Shown piece after piece: positions 24,470-34,624 of a DNA stretch of 64,000 bases. The stretch is from Castor canadensis (Eukaryota > Chordata > Mammalia > Rodentia > Castoridae), in NCBI RefSeq assembly GCF_047511655.1, contig NC_133390.1:133167583-133231582 (forward strand), written 5' to 3'. The position numbers and the translations under genes are program-made. Position 1 is the first letter of the stretch, and the number at the start of each line of letters is the position of its first letter. The notes below the pieces were generated by a model. The model was not told where the DNA came from and searched no databases. It saw only the letters and a list, made by a program, of their open reading frames with translations.

Positions 24470-25135
24470 GCAATGTGTACGGATGAGGGAAGTAGGGTTT
24501 GCTTGCCTTTTTTCTTTCTCCAAACCTTACCTGAAGCAATCCTGGGACACATCAATTCCCTGAATTTACAAAAAGTATACAGCTGTGCAGTTCTGTTCCC
24601 TCCTTTCATCTAAATCTTTTCCCTTCTTCTCAGCTTCACAAAAATCAATAGTGTCCTTTGAGCACTATAAATGTCTACTGCTTTGTTACAGGCAAAAACA
24701 AAAACATTAAATGCCTCCTGAAGTGAATATTTCTTAGCCTGAACTTAGCACAAGTGAAATGTTTTGAGGTAGTCCTGTATTATTAACCTTGATGTCAAGC
24801 TTCTACAAAAAGCCTATCACGTGACAAATTCTTAATTTTGAATCCTCTCCTCTCTTTGCAGTAGCCCAACATGTGAAAACCAAAACATCCACATTTGTCC
24901 ACATTAGGATGTTAAGACTTGGGCTGACAAGAAGTCAAGTTGAGTCTAAAACCTAATTTTGAAAACCATTGCTATAGTGGAAATAGTTGGACAGAACTGA
25001 GGTCAATTCCTGTCCCCCCCACCCCCTGGGGTCAACCCGCTCCTTGGCAAAATGGTCTCGAGAATGTGGTAGAAGCTTTTCTGAGTTCTGAGCTCATGCA
25101 TGTGAAAATGACCCCAAAGAGCCAGTTCTGACTTC
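24470..25135. other. Non-coding unique sequence
   Basis: No gene or repeat recognised. Confidence 0.45.
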
Positions 25136-25139
25136 TCCA

Positions 25140-25355
25140 CATTAAATACATATTGGAGTCAGCTGTGGAGTTTCAAGTCTGTGGGTTTGATACAACTGCA
25201 CAGGTAAACCTGTTAGACAGCAAAGCCTGAATATGCTGACCCACAACAGTGGTCCATGTGGCTTTCCAGCTTGAGTGGGAATGGGAATCGCCCAGAGAGC
25301 TTGCTAAGCCTAGAGCTTCTGATGGAGCTGGCCTGAGAATGTGCATTCCTAACAA
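25140..25355 (-). mobile_element. MER5-like hAT transposon remnant
   Basis: The forward strand shows 'aatcgcccagagagcttgc', 'agcttctgatggagctggcc' and 'gaatgtgcattcctaacaag', a familiar MER5A arrangement. Orientation is uncertain. Diverged, with no coding capacity. Confidence 0.55.
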
Positions 25356-25359
25356 GATG

Positions 25360-28300
25360 ACTACTAATGGTCTGCTAGCTGTTGCTATATGACAGGGCTT
25401 AAATAAGAAAGAGCAAGTAATAGTTGAATGCGTCTTATTGGAAATGCTTAGGACCAGAAGTGCTTTGCATTTTTTTTAAGATTTATAATATTTCCATAGG
25501 ATGGACAAGACACTGCCCTGAGCTCCATATATTCAGTACATATTGAAAAGAGAATTTCAAGCCATTATTTCCTTCAGACAATCTCATGAATATTTCAACC
25601 ATAAAATGTTTGTGCTCAAACACCAGGTTTGCTTATTTCGAGTAACTGTTTCAATCTAGGAGAAATGAAGAGAGCTAGTTAGAGAAGAGATATAGGACCC
25701 AACACTCATAGTTTCTACTTCTCTGGCTTAGTGAATGTGATGCCAGGCATCTGAGACCCTTGGTTCCTGGCTGTATGGATGCAGGCAGCAGAGGGTGTCT
25801 GCCTTGCTGCTGCTGGACGGGGCTCAGAGGTTGGACAGGCCAGGCATGAATATACTTTCCACTCATTTAGAGAGGAGGGGTGTGAACAACAAATGAAACT
25901 CAGTCAGTAGCCACCAATTCAGGTGAGTTTAGGAGTGAGGAGGGCACACACTGTCTCATCAGCTCTTCCTCTTCATCCTTTTCTTCAGCCCCACCTGCAC
26001 CCCTCCTTCCATGCTTATTCTGGGTCAGAGCAGAATCCAGAGTCACACATTTGTGCATGACACGGCCATTCCCAATGTGCTTAATTCACTCCCAAGCTGC
26101 CCTCCCCATGATGGTGTTTCTACTTTCCCTCCATCTGTCTCTGCCCATGCTTTAATTTAGACAAAACTGAGATGTCTTGTCTGAGCCTGTCTGGCCAATT
26201 TGCTAGTGATTACTTCTGCCACCTAATCCACTGACCCCATGGTTGTGAGACCTGTTAGTTTGATTAGAAATCAGAGGCAGCCATGGAGTCATATGATTGA
26301 AAAGAGGTTTCAGGCACACACAGAACACCCCCAAAGGTGACCAGGCCTAGAAAAGGGGCAGTTAGCTACTTGAGCTCAGGGAAGAGGAGGAAATAGGTTA
26401 TGCTGATGCCTTGCAAGAGTAAAGGGGAGGTAAAGTGGTGGCATTTCACAGAGGGAATGTGCAACCTTGCTGCGTTACTTTCTGGGGTCATGACCAACTC
26501 CTTTGAGATGTGCTCCTGGACTTAGTTTCTCCAGTACCTCCCTGCCCTGCTGGAGTATGGGCTTCTGGTGACAGAGGTAGATGCCTTCTCTGTAAGTCCT
26601 GTGAAGCCTTGGAGGTACAAGTTCAGGAAGGTGTTCTTGCTAAAGTCCAGAGATGCCTTCATATGCCCCATTGCCTCCCTAATCCTCAGTTTCCTGAGAT
26701 GAACTGCTTAGCTCTTTGCTGAGGGACCCCAGTGCAGTTTGAGGTAATGAAACTGGGGTCTTGAGGTACAGAGATCTCCAAATGGAAGGGACAGCACTGG
26801 GCAGAGCAAGATCAGTCCATCTCTCTCAAAGATGGACCCTCCCAGGCTGTATCCTGGGTAGTATTCAAAGAAAGTCACCAGATGGAGAAGAGATACTTGT
26901 AGGGAGTACAGGGGTTAAATGGGTCAGAGGTGCTCTGAATTCATGCCACAGTGCCCTGCTTGCTTTCCTCTGAAGATGGAGCCAGGACTGCCACTGGTTT
27001 TCCACCTTCATTTCACCCTTGAAGCACCCTAGTGTGCTTTGGACACTGCCATTTTGTGAGAGAGGGAATTTAAGCAGGGAGAGTTTAGTTTTGTGTTCCA
27101 GCTAAGGAGCAAATTCATCATTTTTGTCTCCACAGTTAACAAGCAAAAAAGGATATCTTTGCCCTTGGTTATGAGAGAATGTTCTGGCTGGGGCCAAGCA
27201 CAAAGGAATCCAGTCTTCCCTTACCCTAGGTAAAAACCACTTTCCTCATAGGAGCAACAAAATGATCTAAGCAGTGAAACAGTTGTTTGTGGGTGTCTTC
27301 TGCACATTCCTGTGTGTGATTGGGAGACGTGGTTGGAGGTTGGGTTTCCCAGGCAGACACTGCGGGTTATGCTGCAAGGTTCTTTGGCAAGTGCATAGCT
27401 GAGAGGTGGGGGTTTTTCCATCAGGGCACCTGGAAGTGGGCACTGGCCAACTGAAGTGTGCCTAGCACTTAAGAGGAGGGAGCAGGGAGAAAGTACCTCT
27501 TCCAGATCCCTTACTCTTTACACAGTTGCCCTGTGAAATGCCCTGGTGAAGCTTTGATGGAATTGTACTCAAGTGAGTGGTCTTTCTGGGTACATTTGAA
27601 TACTCTAGAATATTGAGTTTCCACTCACCAACATGGTATCTTTTTCCACTTACCTAAAAATCTTATAATAGCTAATATCATACATCAATCACTTGATGTC
27701 AAACATTTTCATGTTAAGGTCTAATATTTAAACAGTCTATTCCTGATTTCCTTACATTTGTGAGCCATTTTTCCTGAATAGTGCTAGGGCCTAAAAAATG
27801 GCAGCCCATCGAAAGACAGGAAGCTTCAGAAGGAGAATTATAAGCCTTTCTACCTTGGAACAGGATAGTTCTGCTTTTGTTGTGAGCCATTTTAAATTAG
27901 ATATTTTTATTACATTTTTCAAAAGTTTGAGTACAAAATTCCATGGATTTTAATATTCAGTCCTTACATTAAATTATGTTACTTTCTATTGTTACTTCTT
28001 GTGACTTGCCTGGAGATTCTTTGATTTTTTTTATATTAACATGACAATATCTTCAAATAATGACGTCTTGCTGCTTTTCCTTTATGGAGTTCATAGGAAC
28101 TTCATCATCAGTGGTAGTATTTTCAGGGAGAAGTCTTCATCTTCTCCTGGCTCCACAGTGAGTGGCCATTGCTCTTTCCAGGCCACCTCCATCATTATGT
28201 CATTGCTTCCTGTTTTCTCCTCTCCCATTTCTGCTTCCTCTATCACCTGCCTGCCTTATGGCCACCCACATTCCCTGAAAGCAGGACTCTGGTTGGCTCA

Positions 28301-29940
28301 TTCAAATGCTGTGACTGGGCAGAACTTTTATAACAAACTGCTCTTACAAAGCTGCTGGCTCCCTTTCTGGGCTATAGAGTCTGTCACCTTTGACAAAACC
28401 ATGTTCTCATTCTCTGGCTTCTACAAAAGGTAAACTGTCAGACCATAAGGCAAAAAGTCCCTATCCCTGCCTTCACAAAACTCCTCACCTATAAGGAAAA
28501 AGTGTTATCAGCTCAAATTACTATTCTTAAGTCAGAGGAGAAAGTTTCTGAAGTGTTTCATACCTGTAGAACTAGGAAGTACGACCATGGGGTGTTTGGT
28601 TTTCAGTTGTAGGAGAGGAGAATGGGGGAGGCAGACCACATGATTCCATTTAATAGAGATGTAGACTCTCTCCTCTCCCCACTTTCAGCCCCCCCCACTT
28701 TCAGCCCCTCTATCCTCTTTCTCTAATACTGGTCTAAGGAATGGACACAGGCCCAGGGAGTGCAAAGATATGGTCCCTGCATTCCAGACAGCAGGGACTT
28801 CCTTACTGTTCTATTGATTGGTGCTTTCACAAGTACTACCTGCTGGGGAAACTTAAGTTTTGCAACTGGAAATAGACATCACAGTGCCACTTGGCATCAG
28901 AATCAAACAGAAAAAGTATAGGACACCATCTGCTTTAAAAAAGTTCCCCACTGTGATATCAGCCTGATCTTTTCATGTTAAAAAAATTGTGCACCATCTT
29001 ACAAGAAACAGTGTGAGAAGGAGAGGTTAAATCATTATTCCATGCTATAGGATTTCCCTGTAGCATTCAGTTTAGGATGGGTCATCCTTAGGCAAGACTT
29101 AATAAGATGCTATTTCTGGGCTGCAATGACTTCATCATGGGGTCATCTTGTCTCCAGATGAAGGGAAGAATATAAGTTTTAGGGGAAGTTATTTTTCTCT
29201 GTGGTGTAATCTGTGTTGTCCACTGTCATTTCATCAATTGACCAATGTGTCTATTTCAGCTTCAAGATATTTCCTTTCTGCACTTCATCAGAAAATGTAT
29301 TAAGGAAGACTGATTCTCATCTCGTGTATTTAACTAATTGATTTAGTAGAACATATGATAATCAGTTTCTGATTATTTTCTGAAATCATTGCCTTTCATG
29401 TAGTTACAGAAGGAAGACCCATGTTTTGTCCTATTAATGTTGTTGACAAAATATTTCAACACAGAACTGTATCTATGGTTAATGGCTAAAAAAATATGGT
29501 CCATCCAGCAATATTTCATCAACTTTGGGAAAGCGCTCCTGTCTTTGCATTGTAAAAGAGAACAGAAATGCTAATGACATTCTCTTGTCAGGAACAGGAT
29601 CTTCTGGGGACTGAGCAGAAATGAACTTGGCAATAATCAATATTGCAACTCAGGATGACACTAGGTTTGATTTAATCACTGGGGAAGTGTTTGATCATTG
29701 CTGGCATCTGACAGAGAAGACCTAATCCCATTAGCAAAGTGCTTTCTGCCTAGGAGGAACAGGGAGCCAAGCTGAAGGGGAAACAGAGGAAACCTCAATG
29801 CCTAATTAAGAAAAGTGGAGACAGACAGCCACAGAGCAACACCCCTTGCTCTCACTAATTAATCAAAGTGCTGCAGTGGAGCAGAGAGATACCAAACCTA
29901 TGTCTTCGTAGTTTTCCTTATCAAATGTATTTTCAGGAGA
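25360..29940. other. Long non-coding unique stretch
   Basis: No recognisable exon, repeat or RNA gene over about 4.6 kb. The 130-codon frame at 28041-28433 has no domain or conserved motif that I know. Homopolymer C and pyrimidine stretches occur near 28670-28710. This is the longest repeat-poor interval, so single-copy regulatory elements, if any, would be best sought here. Confidence 0.45.
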
Positions 29941-30212
29941 TTTAAAAATCAATTTTATTAAGGTAAGGTACAGGATATAATAAATATATATAATATAATA
30001 ATAATAATAAAATGCATCCATTTTAAGGGCAGAGTCTTATGGGTTTTAACAAATGTATACATAGTGCAATGATCCTCCTAATCAAGGTTTCCAGCATCTT
30101 TAGTATCCCCCAAATTCCCTCTGCTCTTTGTAATAGACACCCTCATCCTGGAAGCCCTAGGCAGCCACAGATGTGCCATCTGTCACAATAGTTTAGATGA
30201 CATTTCTTAGAA

Positions 30213-31136
30213 AGGTGTTTCTTTTTGGTTGTATCAGTGTTTGAATCAGGCTTCACACTTGCTAAGTAGTCACTCTATCTTGAGCCATACCTCCCCTTTT
30301 TTGTTCTGGTTGTTTTGAAATAGTCTCTCACATTTTTGTTCATGCTGGCCCGGACTGTGATTCCTTTATTTTAGGCTTCTTGCCTTAGCTAGAATGACAG
30401 GTATGCACCACCATGCCCATCGTTTTTCTGTTAAGATGGACTCTCACTCCCAATCTCAGCCTCTGAGTAACTTGGGATTGTTGGGTCTGGAAAGCTAAAT
30501 GACAGATGACTATCCCATCACCCATGGAAAGCACTATGAGCCCTGCATCCTGAGAAAGAGTTATAAATCTGCATTCCTGGACCCTGAGGAGGAGATACAG
30601 GGTCTCATAAATCTGCCATGGGGCTGATAAACAAAATGCTTTCAAGGTGTTACTCCCTGCCAAATAATGGGCAAACAGGCCAGCTCATCTAAGAGAGCCC
30701 ATGTGTGCAAATCCACAGCCAGCAGAAAACCCCACCTAACCAATACCTTAACCCAGAGTTAAAGTGTTCATAAAAAGCCCCAGCCTTCACTTGAGCAGGG
30801 AGCCAGGTTTCCAGGCTCCACTGCACTGCTGTAGCTGTAGCTTTTCCTTTCTCTAATAAATCCTACTTTGTGTACCGGCCTTGCCTCACAAGTCAATCAG
30901 CTGCCTCACAAGCCAGTTCTCTGGCCTGTGAAGGTAAGAACTCTCAGCACTGGCCCTAACATTTCACACCCACACATAACAGGATGACAGGTGTGCACCA
31001 CTGTGCCTGGGTATTGGTTGAGATGGGGGTCTCATGAACTCTTTGCCTGGGCTGGCCTTAAACGGCAATCCTCCCTCCTGATCATTACCTTCCAAGTAGC
31101 TAGGATTACAGTGTCAGCCACCAGCACCCACCATGG
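30213..31136 (-). mobile_element. Composite tRNA/ID-B1 SINE, antisense, itself split by a solo LTR
   Basis: Bounded by a perfect 12-bp target-site duplication, catttcttagaa, at 30201-30212 and 31137-31148. The left part (30215-30295) is an antisense tRNA/ID-like unit ('tttgaatcaggcttcacac', 'cttgagccatacctcc'). Then come B1-type units with 'gacaggtatgcaccaccatgcc' at 30399 and 'gacaggtgtgcaccactgtgcc' at 30986. Without the LTR and its duplicated 4 bp it is about 417 bp. Confidence 0.85.
30479..30981 (+). mobile_element. Solo LTR of an endogenous retrovirus
   Basis: A 503-bp element beginning TGTTGGG and ending ATAACA, flanked by a 4-bp duplication (ggat at 30475-30478 and 30982-30985). It has the LTR promoter layout: CCAAT at 30740, a TATA-like taaaaag at about 30771, and a polyadenylation signal aataaa at 30855-30860, all in plus orientation. 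No internal retroviral sequence adjoins it, so it formed by LTR-LTR recombination. A 4-bp duplication fits class I (gammaretrovirus-like) ERVs. Confidence 0.88.
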
Positions 31137-31514
31137 CATTTCTTAGAATTTTGTGCAAATAGAATCACATCAACTTTTGAGTATGACTTCTTTTTGCTCA
31201 GCATAAGGTTTTTTAACTGTTGTAACCACAGTCAGTCATTTTTCTTTATAGGTGTGTACTTCATTTTTTTCTGAGTTGTCTGTCAAGTGTAAAGTTACTA
31301 TGAACATTGGTGTACATCTACCTGCGGTGAAATCCTAGGCTTTCATTTCTCTTGGATAAATGTTTATAAATGGAGGGTTGACTTTTATGGAAAGTGCTTG
31401 TTAGGCTTCTCTCTAAACTTCCACACAGTTTTCAAAGTATCTGAGTTCCCATTCTTCCAAATCCTACCCAATATTTAGAATTATAATCAGTCTTTAAACA
31501 TTTTAGCCATTCTT

Positions 31515-31565
31515 TTGTGTGTATATGTGTGTGTGTGTGTGTATGTGTGTGTGTGTGTGTGTGTG
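31515..31565. repeat. (TG)n microsatellite
   Basis: TG units with one TA interruption, expanded inside the old antisense L1 where the family usually reads 'gtgtgtagtggtatctcattg'. Confidence 0.9.
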
Positions 31566-31624
31566 AATTTTGGTATCTCATTGTGATTATAATTTCTTTC
31601 CCTAATGACTAATGAACATATTTC

Positions 31625-32345
31625 ATGTGGTCAGTGGTGTATGCTTTTTATGGTATCAGATAAAATCAGGTGTTTGATAGAAGATTACTAATACTCAAAG
31701 AGTGAAGATCTCCTTAGCAAATCAATGAGATAGACAGGGGCACCTGCAATGTATTTTATTCATACAAACTATTATATGAAATATATTTTTTAATACGGTC
31801 TATAGTATGAAGTCTATCATTCTTAACCTACATTTCTTCAGCCCTAACTTTGATCAGTGTCTCTGCATCAATCTTGCTCATTCGGTAATTCCCCAAACTA
31901 AGCCATGCAATCATCAAATCAAGTTTCACTCTACAGATATCAGCTAACAATCAAAGCAGGACTTTTAAGGCGTTATGCTGTATCATGGCTGGTCAATGAT
32001 GTCATTCATTCTATGGCAATTATTAATCAGTTTGGGACTATAGAAAGCACAAAATACTTTAAATTTTCAAACTATGAAAATTTACCCAGAAGGCTTTGTT
32101 TGCAAGTTAAATTGCACATGTAAATTGATAATGAAAGTTCTATGTTGCAAAAACAAAAAGACTGGGTGACCTTACCTCAGGCACAGTCTAGGTGAAAGGA
32201 AGGAGGTGTCCTTCAGGAAAATGAGTAACTAGAAGAGTTTTCCTTCTATGATTTCTATAGTAGCATCTTTATTTCATATAGAGAAAAAATGAATGTGAAA
32301 TAAATTACGATTTAATTGGAACATGAAATGTTACTAGTAGATAAC
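31625..32345. other. Non-coding sequence
   Basis: No gene recognised; AT-rich. Confidence 0.4.
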
Positions 32346-32349
32346 ATGC

Positions 32350-32500
32350 CCTTTCTTTTGTTTCTTTTGACAGAGTCTTGCTATGTAGTGCAGGCTGACC
32401 TTGAACTTGCTAAGTAGCCCACACTGCCCTCAAATTTGTATTCTTCTGCTTCAGCCTCCCAAATGTTGGGATTACAAGCATGTGCCAAAAAGCTTAGCTG
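32350..32500 (-). mobile_element. B1-type SINE, antisense
   Basis: Forward strand 'gacagagtcttgctatgtag', 'caggctgaccttgaact', 'tcagcctcccaaatgttggg' and 'attacaagcatgtgcca' is a B1 element in reverse, with the pol III start lying at the right-hand end. Confidence 0.88.
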
Positions 32501-32699
32501 TAGCATGCCTTTTTAAGAACTAGCTACTATTTAAAAGGAGTTTTATAGTTCTATTCTGAGATTAATTTTTCAATTCTGAGAAAGAGATGTTCATAGGCTA
32601 TTCATACAAATAAAACGTTGAGTTACCATCAGTCTGTTGGAACTAAAGACACTCTGGTGCTGAAAACAGACACACCGGAGACCGAAAATCTTGACAATG

Positions 32700-33060
32700 C
32701 AATTCCTTTTGATCAAAAGGATGCAAGCATGTATTTATCCAGCTGACCAAACTCCTCCTTTTTCAGCCAACATCATGTCTAATGCTAGCCTGTTTTCCCA
32801 AGCTGTCTGGCTAGTTGGTCCCAATTGTTCTGCTATTCCTTTGATGGCATCCCTGGTATAGTTAACAAACCTCTGTTGGTTTTAACAAATATAATTAAGC
32901 CAATCGACATTTTTACTTATAGTGGACCACCAAAAGAGTACTGATTCAAACCCTGCTGCAATTTGGTTCCTTATTTTGAATTCGTTTGGCATTCCCCTAG
33001 GAACCCCAATGGTATCAATGTAAATATGGGGATCAAAGGAGCCTCTGCAGTTGGCTGCAT
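32700..33060 (-). pseudogene. ERV env transmembrane-subunit remnant
   Basis: The minus strand retains the heptad-rich ectodomain leading to an immunosuppressive-domain-like stretch with the AEKGG signature at about 32760-32750. Just after it, the cysteine expected at the start of the CX6CC motif is replaced by tryptophan and a stop codon follows, so the anchor and tail are lost. An in-frame stop also lies upstream near 32885. The protein cannot be made intact. Class I ERV Env proteins mediate membrane fusion when intact. Confidence 0.78.
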
Positions 33061-33276
33061 TGTCTATGTCTACATCTCTCCTTTTTCTAGATGCTGTGGC
33101 ACAGGGTTGGGGATCTAAATGCTAGGATGAAAGGGATTGCCAAGTGCACCAAAGCACAGGTGCTTGCCCAGTTACCTGGGAGAGTCTCAAGTAAAAGTCC
33201 TCAGCAGTACTACTAGACATCGGCTCTGCCCACTGAGAGTGTGCACTGGTTTGTGAGGCTGTTGAAGGACCAGCTT

Positions 33277-34358
33277 TCACTGCATCTTGTCAGGTTTCCC
33301 ACATTTGTCAATCATCCCCCTGTCTGTTGAGACATGAGGTAGGGCGTGTGACCTAATAGCCCTTGGGGGTTGATCCGCAGGACCTCTGACCTCTGGGAAA
33401 AGTAATGATAGCATCCAGAAGGATTCATTGCCCCTAGCCTTGGCATCCTGAAACAGAGCCAACATGCAATACATTCCATCTGGGTCTGAGGAACATCCTA
33501 ATGAAAATGGGACCACCTGAGACTCTGGTCTCCCAGTAATACAAACATAGCAATCACTCTTATTTAATGTGTGGACAGAATATTTTATCCATTCCATCCA
33601 AGCATTTGTATCCCTATACCTGATTTTAATAGCCACAGTTTGTCTTAGGTCCTTGACTTCTACTATTTCTACTGTTCGATTGTTGTGCAAACGTGGAGGT
33701 AATGTTGGAGTGGAGATAGAACTGGGTGTCACCTGGGAGGGGTTGGGAGCTAGATGGAGCTCAAAGGCACCTAATGGGTCTGTCTCTGAGACATCTGCCC
33801 CCAACCCATATCTATGAAATATAGATGGTTCTTGTGTCATACTCCAAGGGCTTTCTATGACTAATCTAAGTGGGTTACATTGTTTATCTTTACAAGTAGG
33901 AGAGGGGTGTGTCTAAAACAGCTGTAATTTCAACTGTAGTGTGTTAAAAGACTGTTAATTGTTCTGTACGGTGGGAATTGGAGTCTTACCAGTGCCCTGG
34001 GGTCTGGTCCAGCCCTTAGGATTGTCATAAAAGAGAGAAGTATATCCTTTATACCCAGTGTTTTACCCCACATCCATCCACTCTCGACAGATACCAAGCT
34101 TCCCTGTGGGTCCCAGGATGGGGATATATAAAAGAAATATCCTTGAAGCTGAAGTTGGGACATAAGGCCTCCACAAGGAAGGATCTGGCATACATCGAAT
34201 ACAACAATTAAGGGAAAAATACTCCGAGTTACAATAATAATAACCATACTATTTCCCAAATGAAAGAGAAATGTTTTCACTAATCTTTCTAAGGTTACTT
34301 TGCTGTCTCCTGGATGTGAGAGCATGATCCATTGTTCCTTATGGTCAAGTGGAGGCAC
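33277..34358 (-). pseudogene. ERV env surface-subunit remnant, two frames
   Basis: Two open stretches, 34358-33930 (142 codons) and 33840-33277 (187 codons), separated by stops. The first has a hydrophobic N-terminal segment that would suit a signal peptide. The second is rich in Pro/Ser/Thr, then Cys-containing (CYVC), as in retroviral surface subunits. I place them by their position between the integrase end and the transmembrane region. The 187-codon stretch is notably long for such a decayed element. Confidence 0.65.
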
Positions 34359-34379
34359 CTTCTTTACCTATGTGTGATG

Positions 34380-34620
34380 AGTCTTCCCCCTCTCTGCAGT
34401 CTGGAAGCCTGTTTCCATGATCAGCAGGACAAGAAAGGGTCCTTCCAAAGCTGGCAATGATGCAGTTGTACCTGCTCCTAAACCGGGATTTGTTCAGGCC
34501 AAAGGTTCACAATCTCCCTCGATTTGCTAAAAGGCTTGGGGGATTTGTTAGGGCATACAGTTTGTCAGGCAATGGAGTTGTCCAGGAATCTGGAAGAAGA
34601 AGCAAGGACCCTTTAAACAT
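34380..34620 (-). pseudogene. ERV pol remnant (integrase C-terminal region)
   Basis: The minus-strand translation around 34480-34400 gives a peptide containing EGPFLVLL, similar to the SH3-like C-terminal domain of gammaretroviral integrase. Upstream sequence to about 34620 is less certain and contains stops. The close spacing to env fits retroviral pol-env overlap. Confidence 0.6.
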
Positions 34621-34624
34621 TCAA

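Larger units (their letters stand above)
29945..31620 (-). mobile_element. Old L1 (L1M-type) 3' region, antisense, split by later insertions
   Basis: Forward sequence at 30008-30212 ('gggttttaacaaatgtatac', 'caccctcatcctgg') and 31149-31620 ('gcaaatagaatcacatcaac', 'atctcattgtgattataattt', 'cctaatgactaatgaac') is the antisense of a common old L1 region. The two parts are contiguous in the element and separated only by the SINE composite at 30213-31136. Confidence 0.8.
32640..34620 (-). mobile_element. Decayed endogenous retrovirus: pol end and env, minus strand
   Basis: Read right to left, 34490-34380 encodes a piece resembling the integrase C-terminus of gammaretrovirus-like elements (EGPFLVLL), followed closely by an env relic. 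A surface-subunit-like frame runs 34358-33930, with a hydrophobic leader-like start, another runs 33840-33277, and transmembrane-subunit sequence lies at 33060-32700. Frames are interrupted by stops and shifts, and no flanking LTR, gag or most of pol is visible. The solo LTR at 30479 is in the opposite orientation and is a separate insertion. Confidence 0.8.

Noticed and set aside
28041..28433. 130-codon frame in the repeat-poor interval
   Set aside because: No recognised domain, no convincing splice or promoter context and ordinary non-coding composition. Comparative data would be needed to revive it.
30479..34620. Solo LTR at 30479 as the 3' LTR of the env-bearing ERV
   Set aside because: The LTR is on the plus strand inside its own 4-bp duplication, whereas the ERV remnant is on the minus strand.
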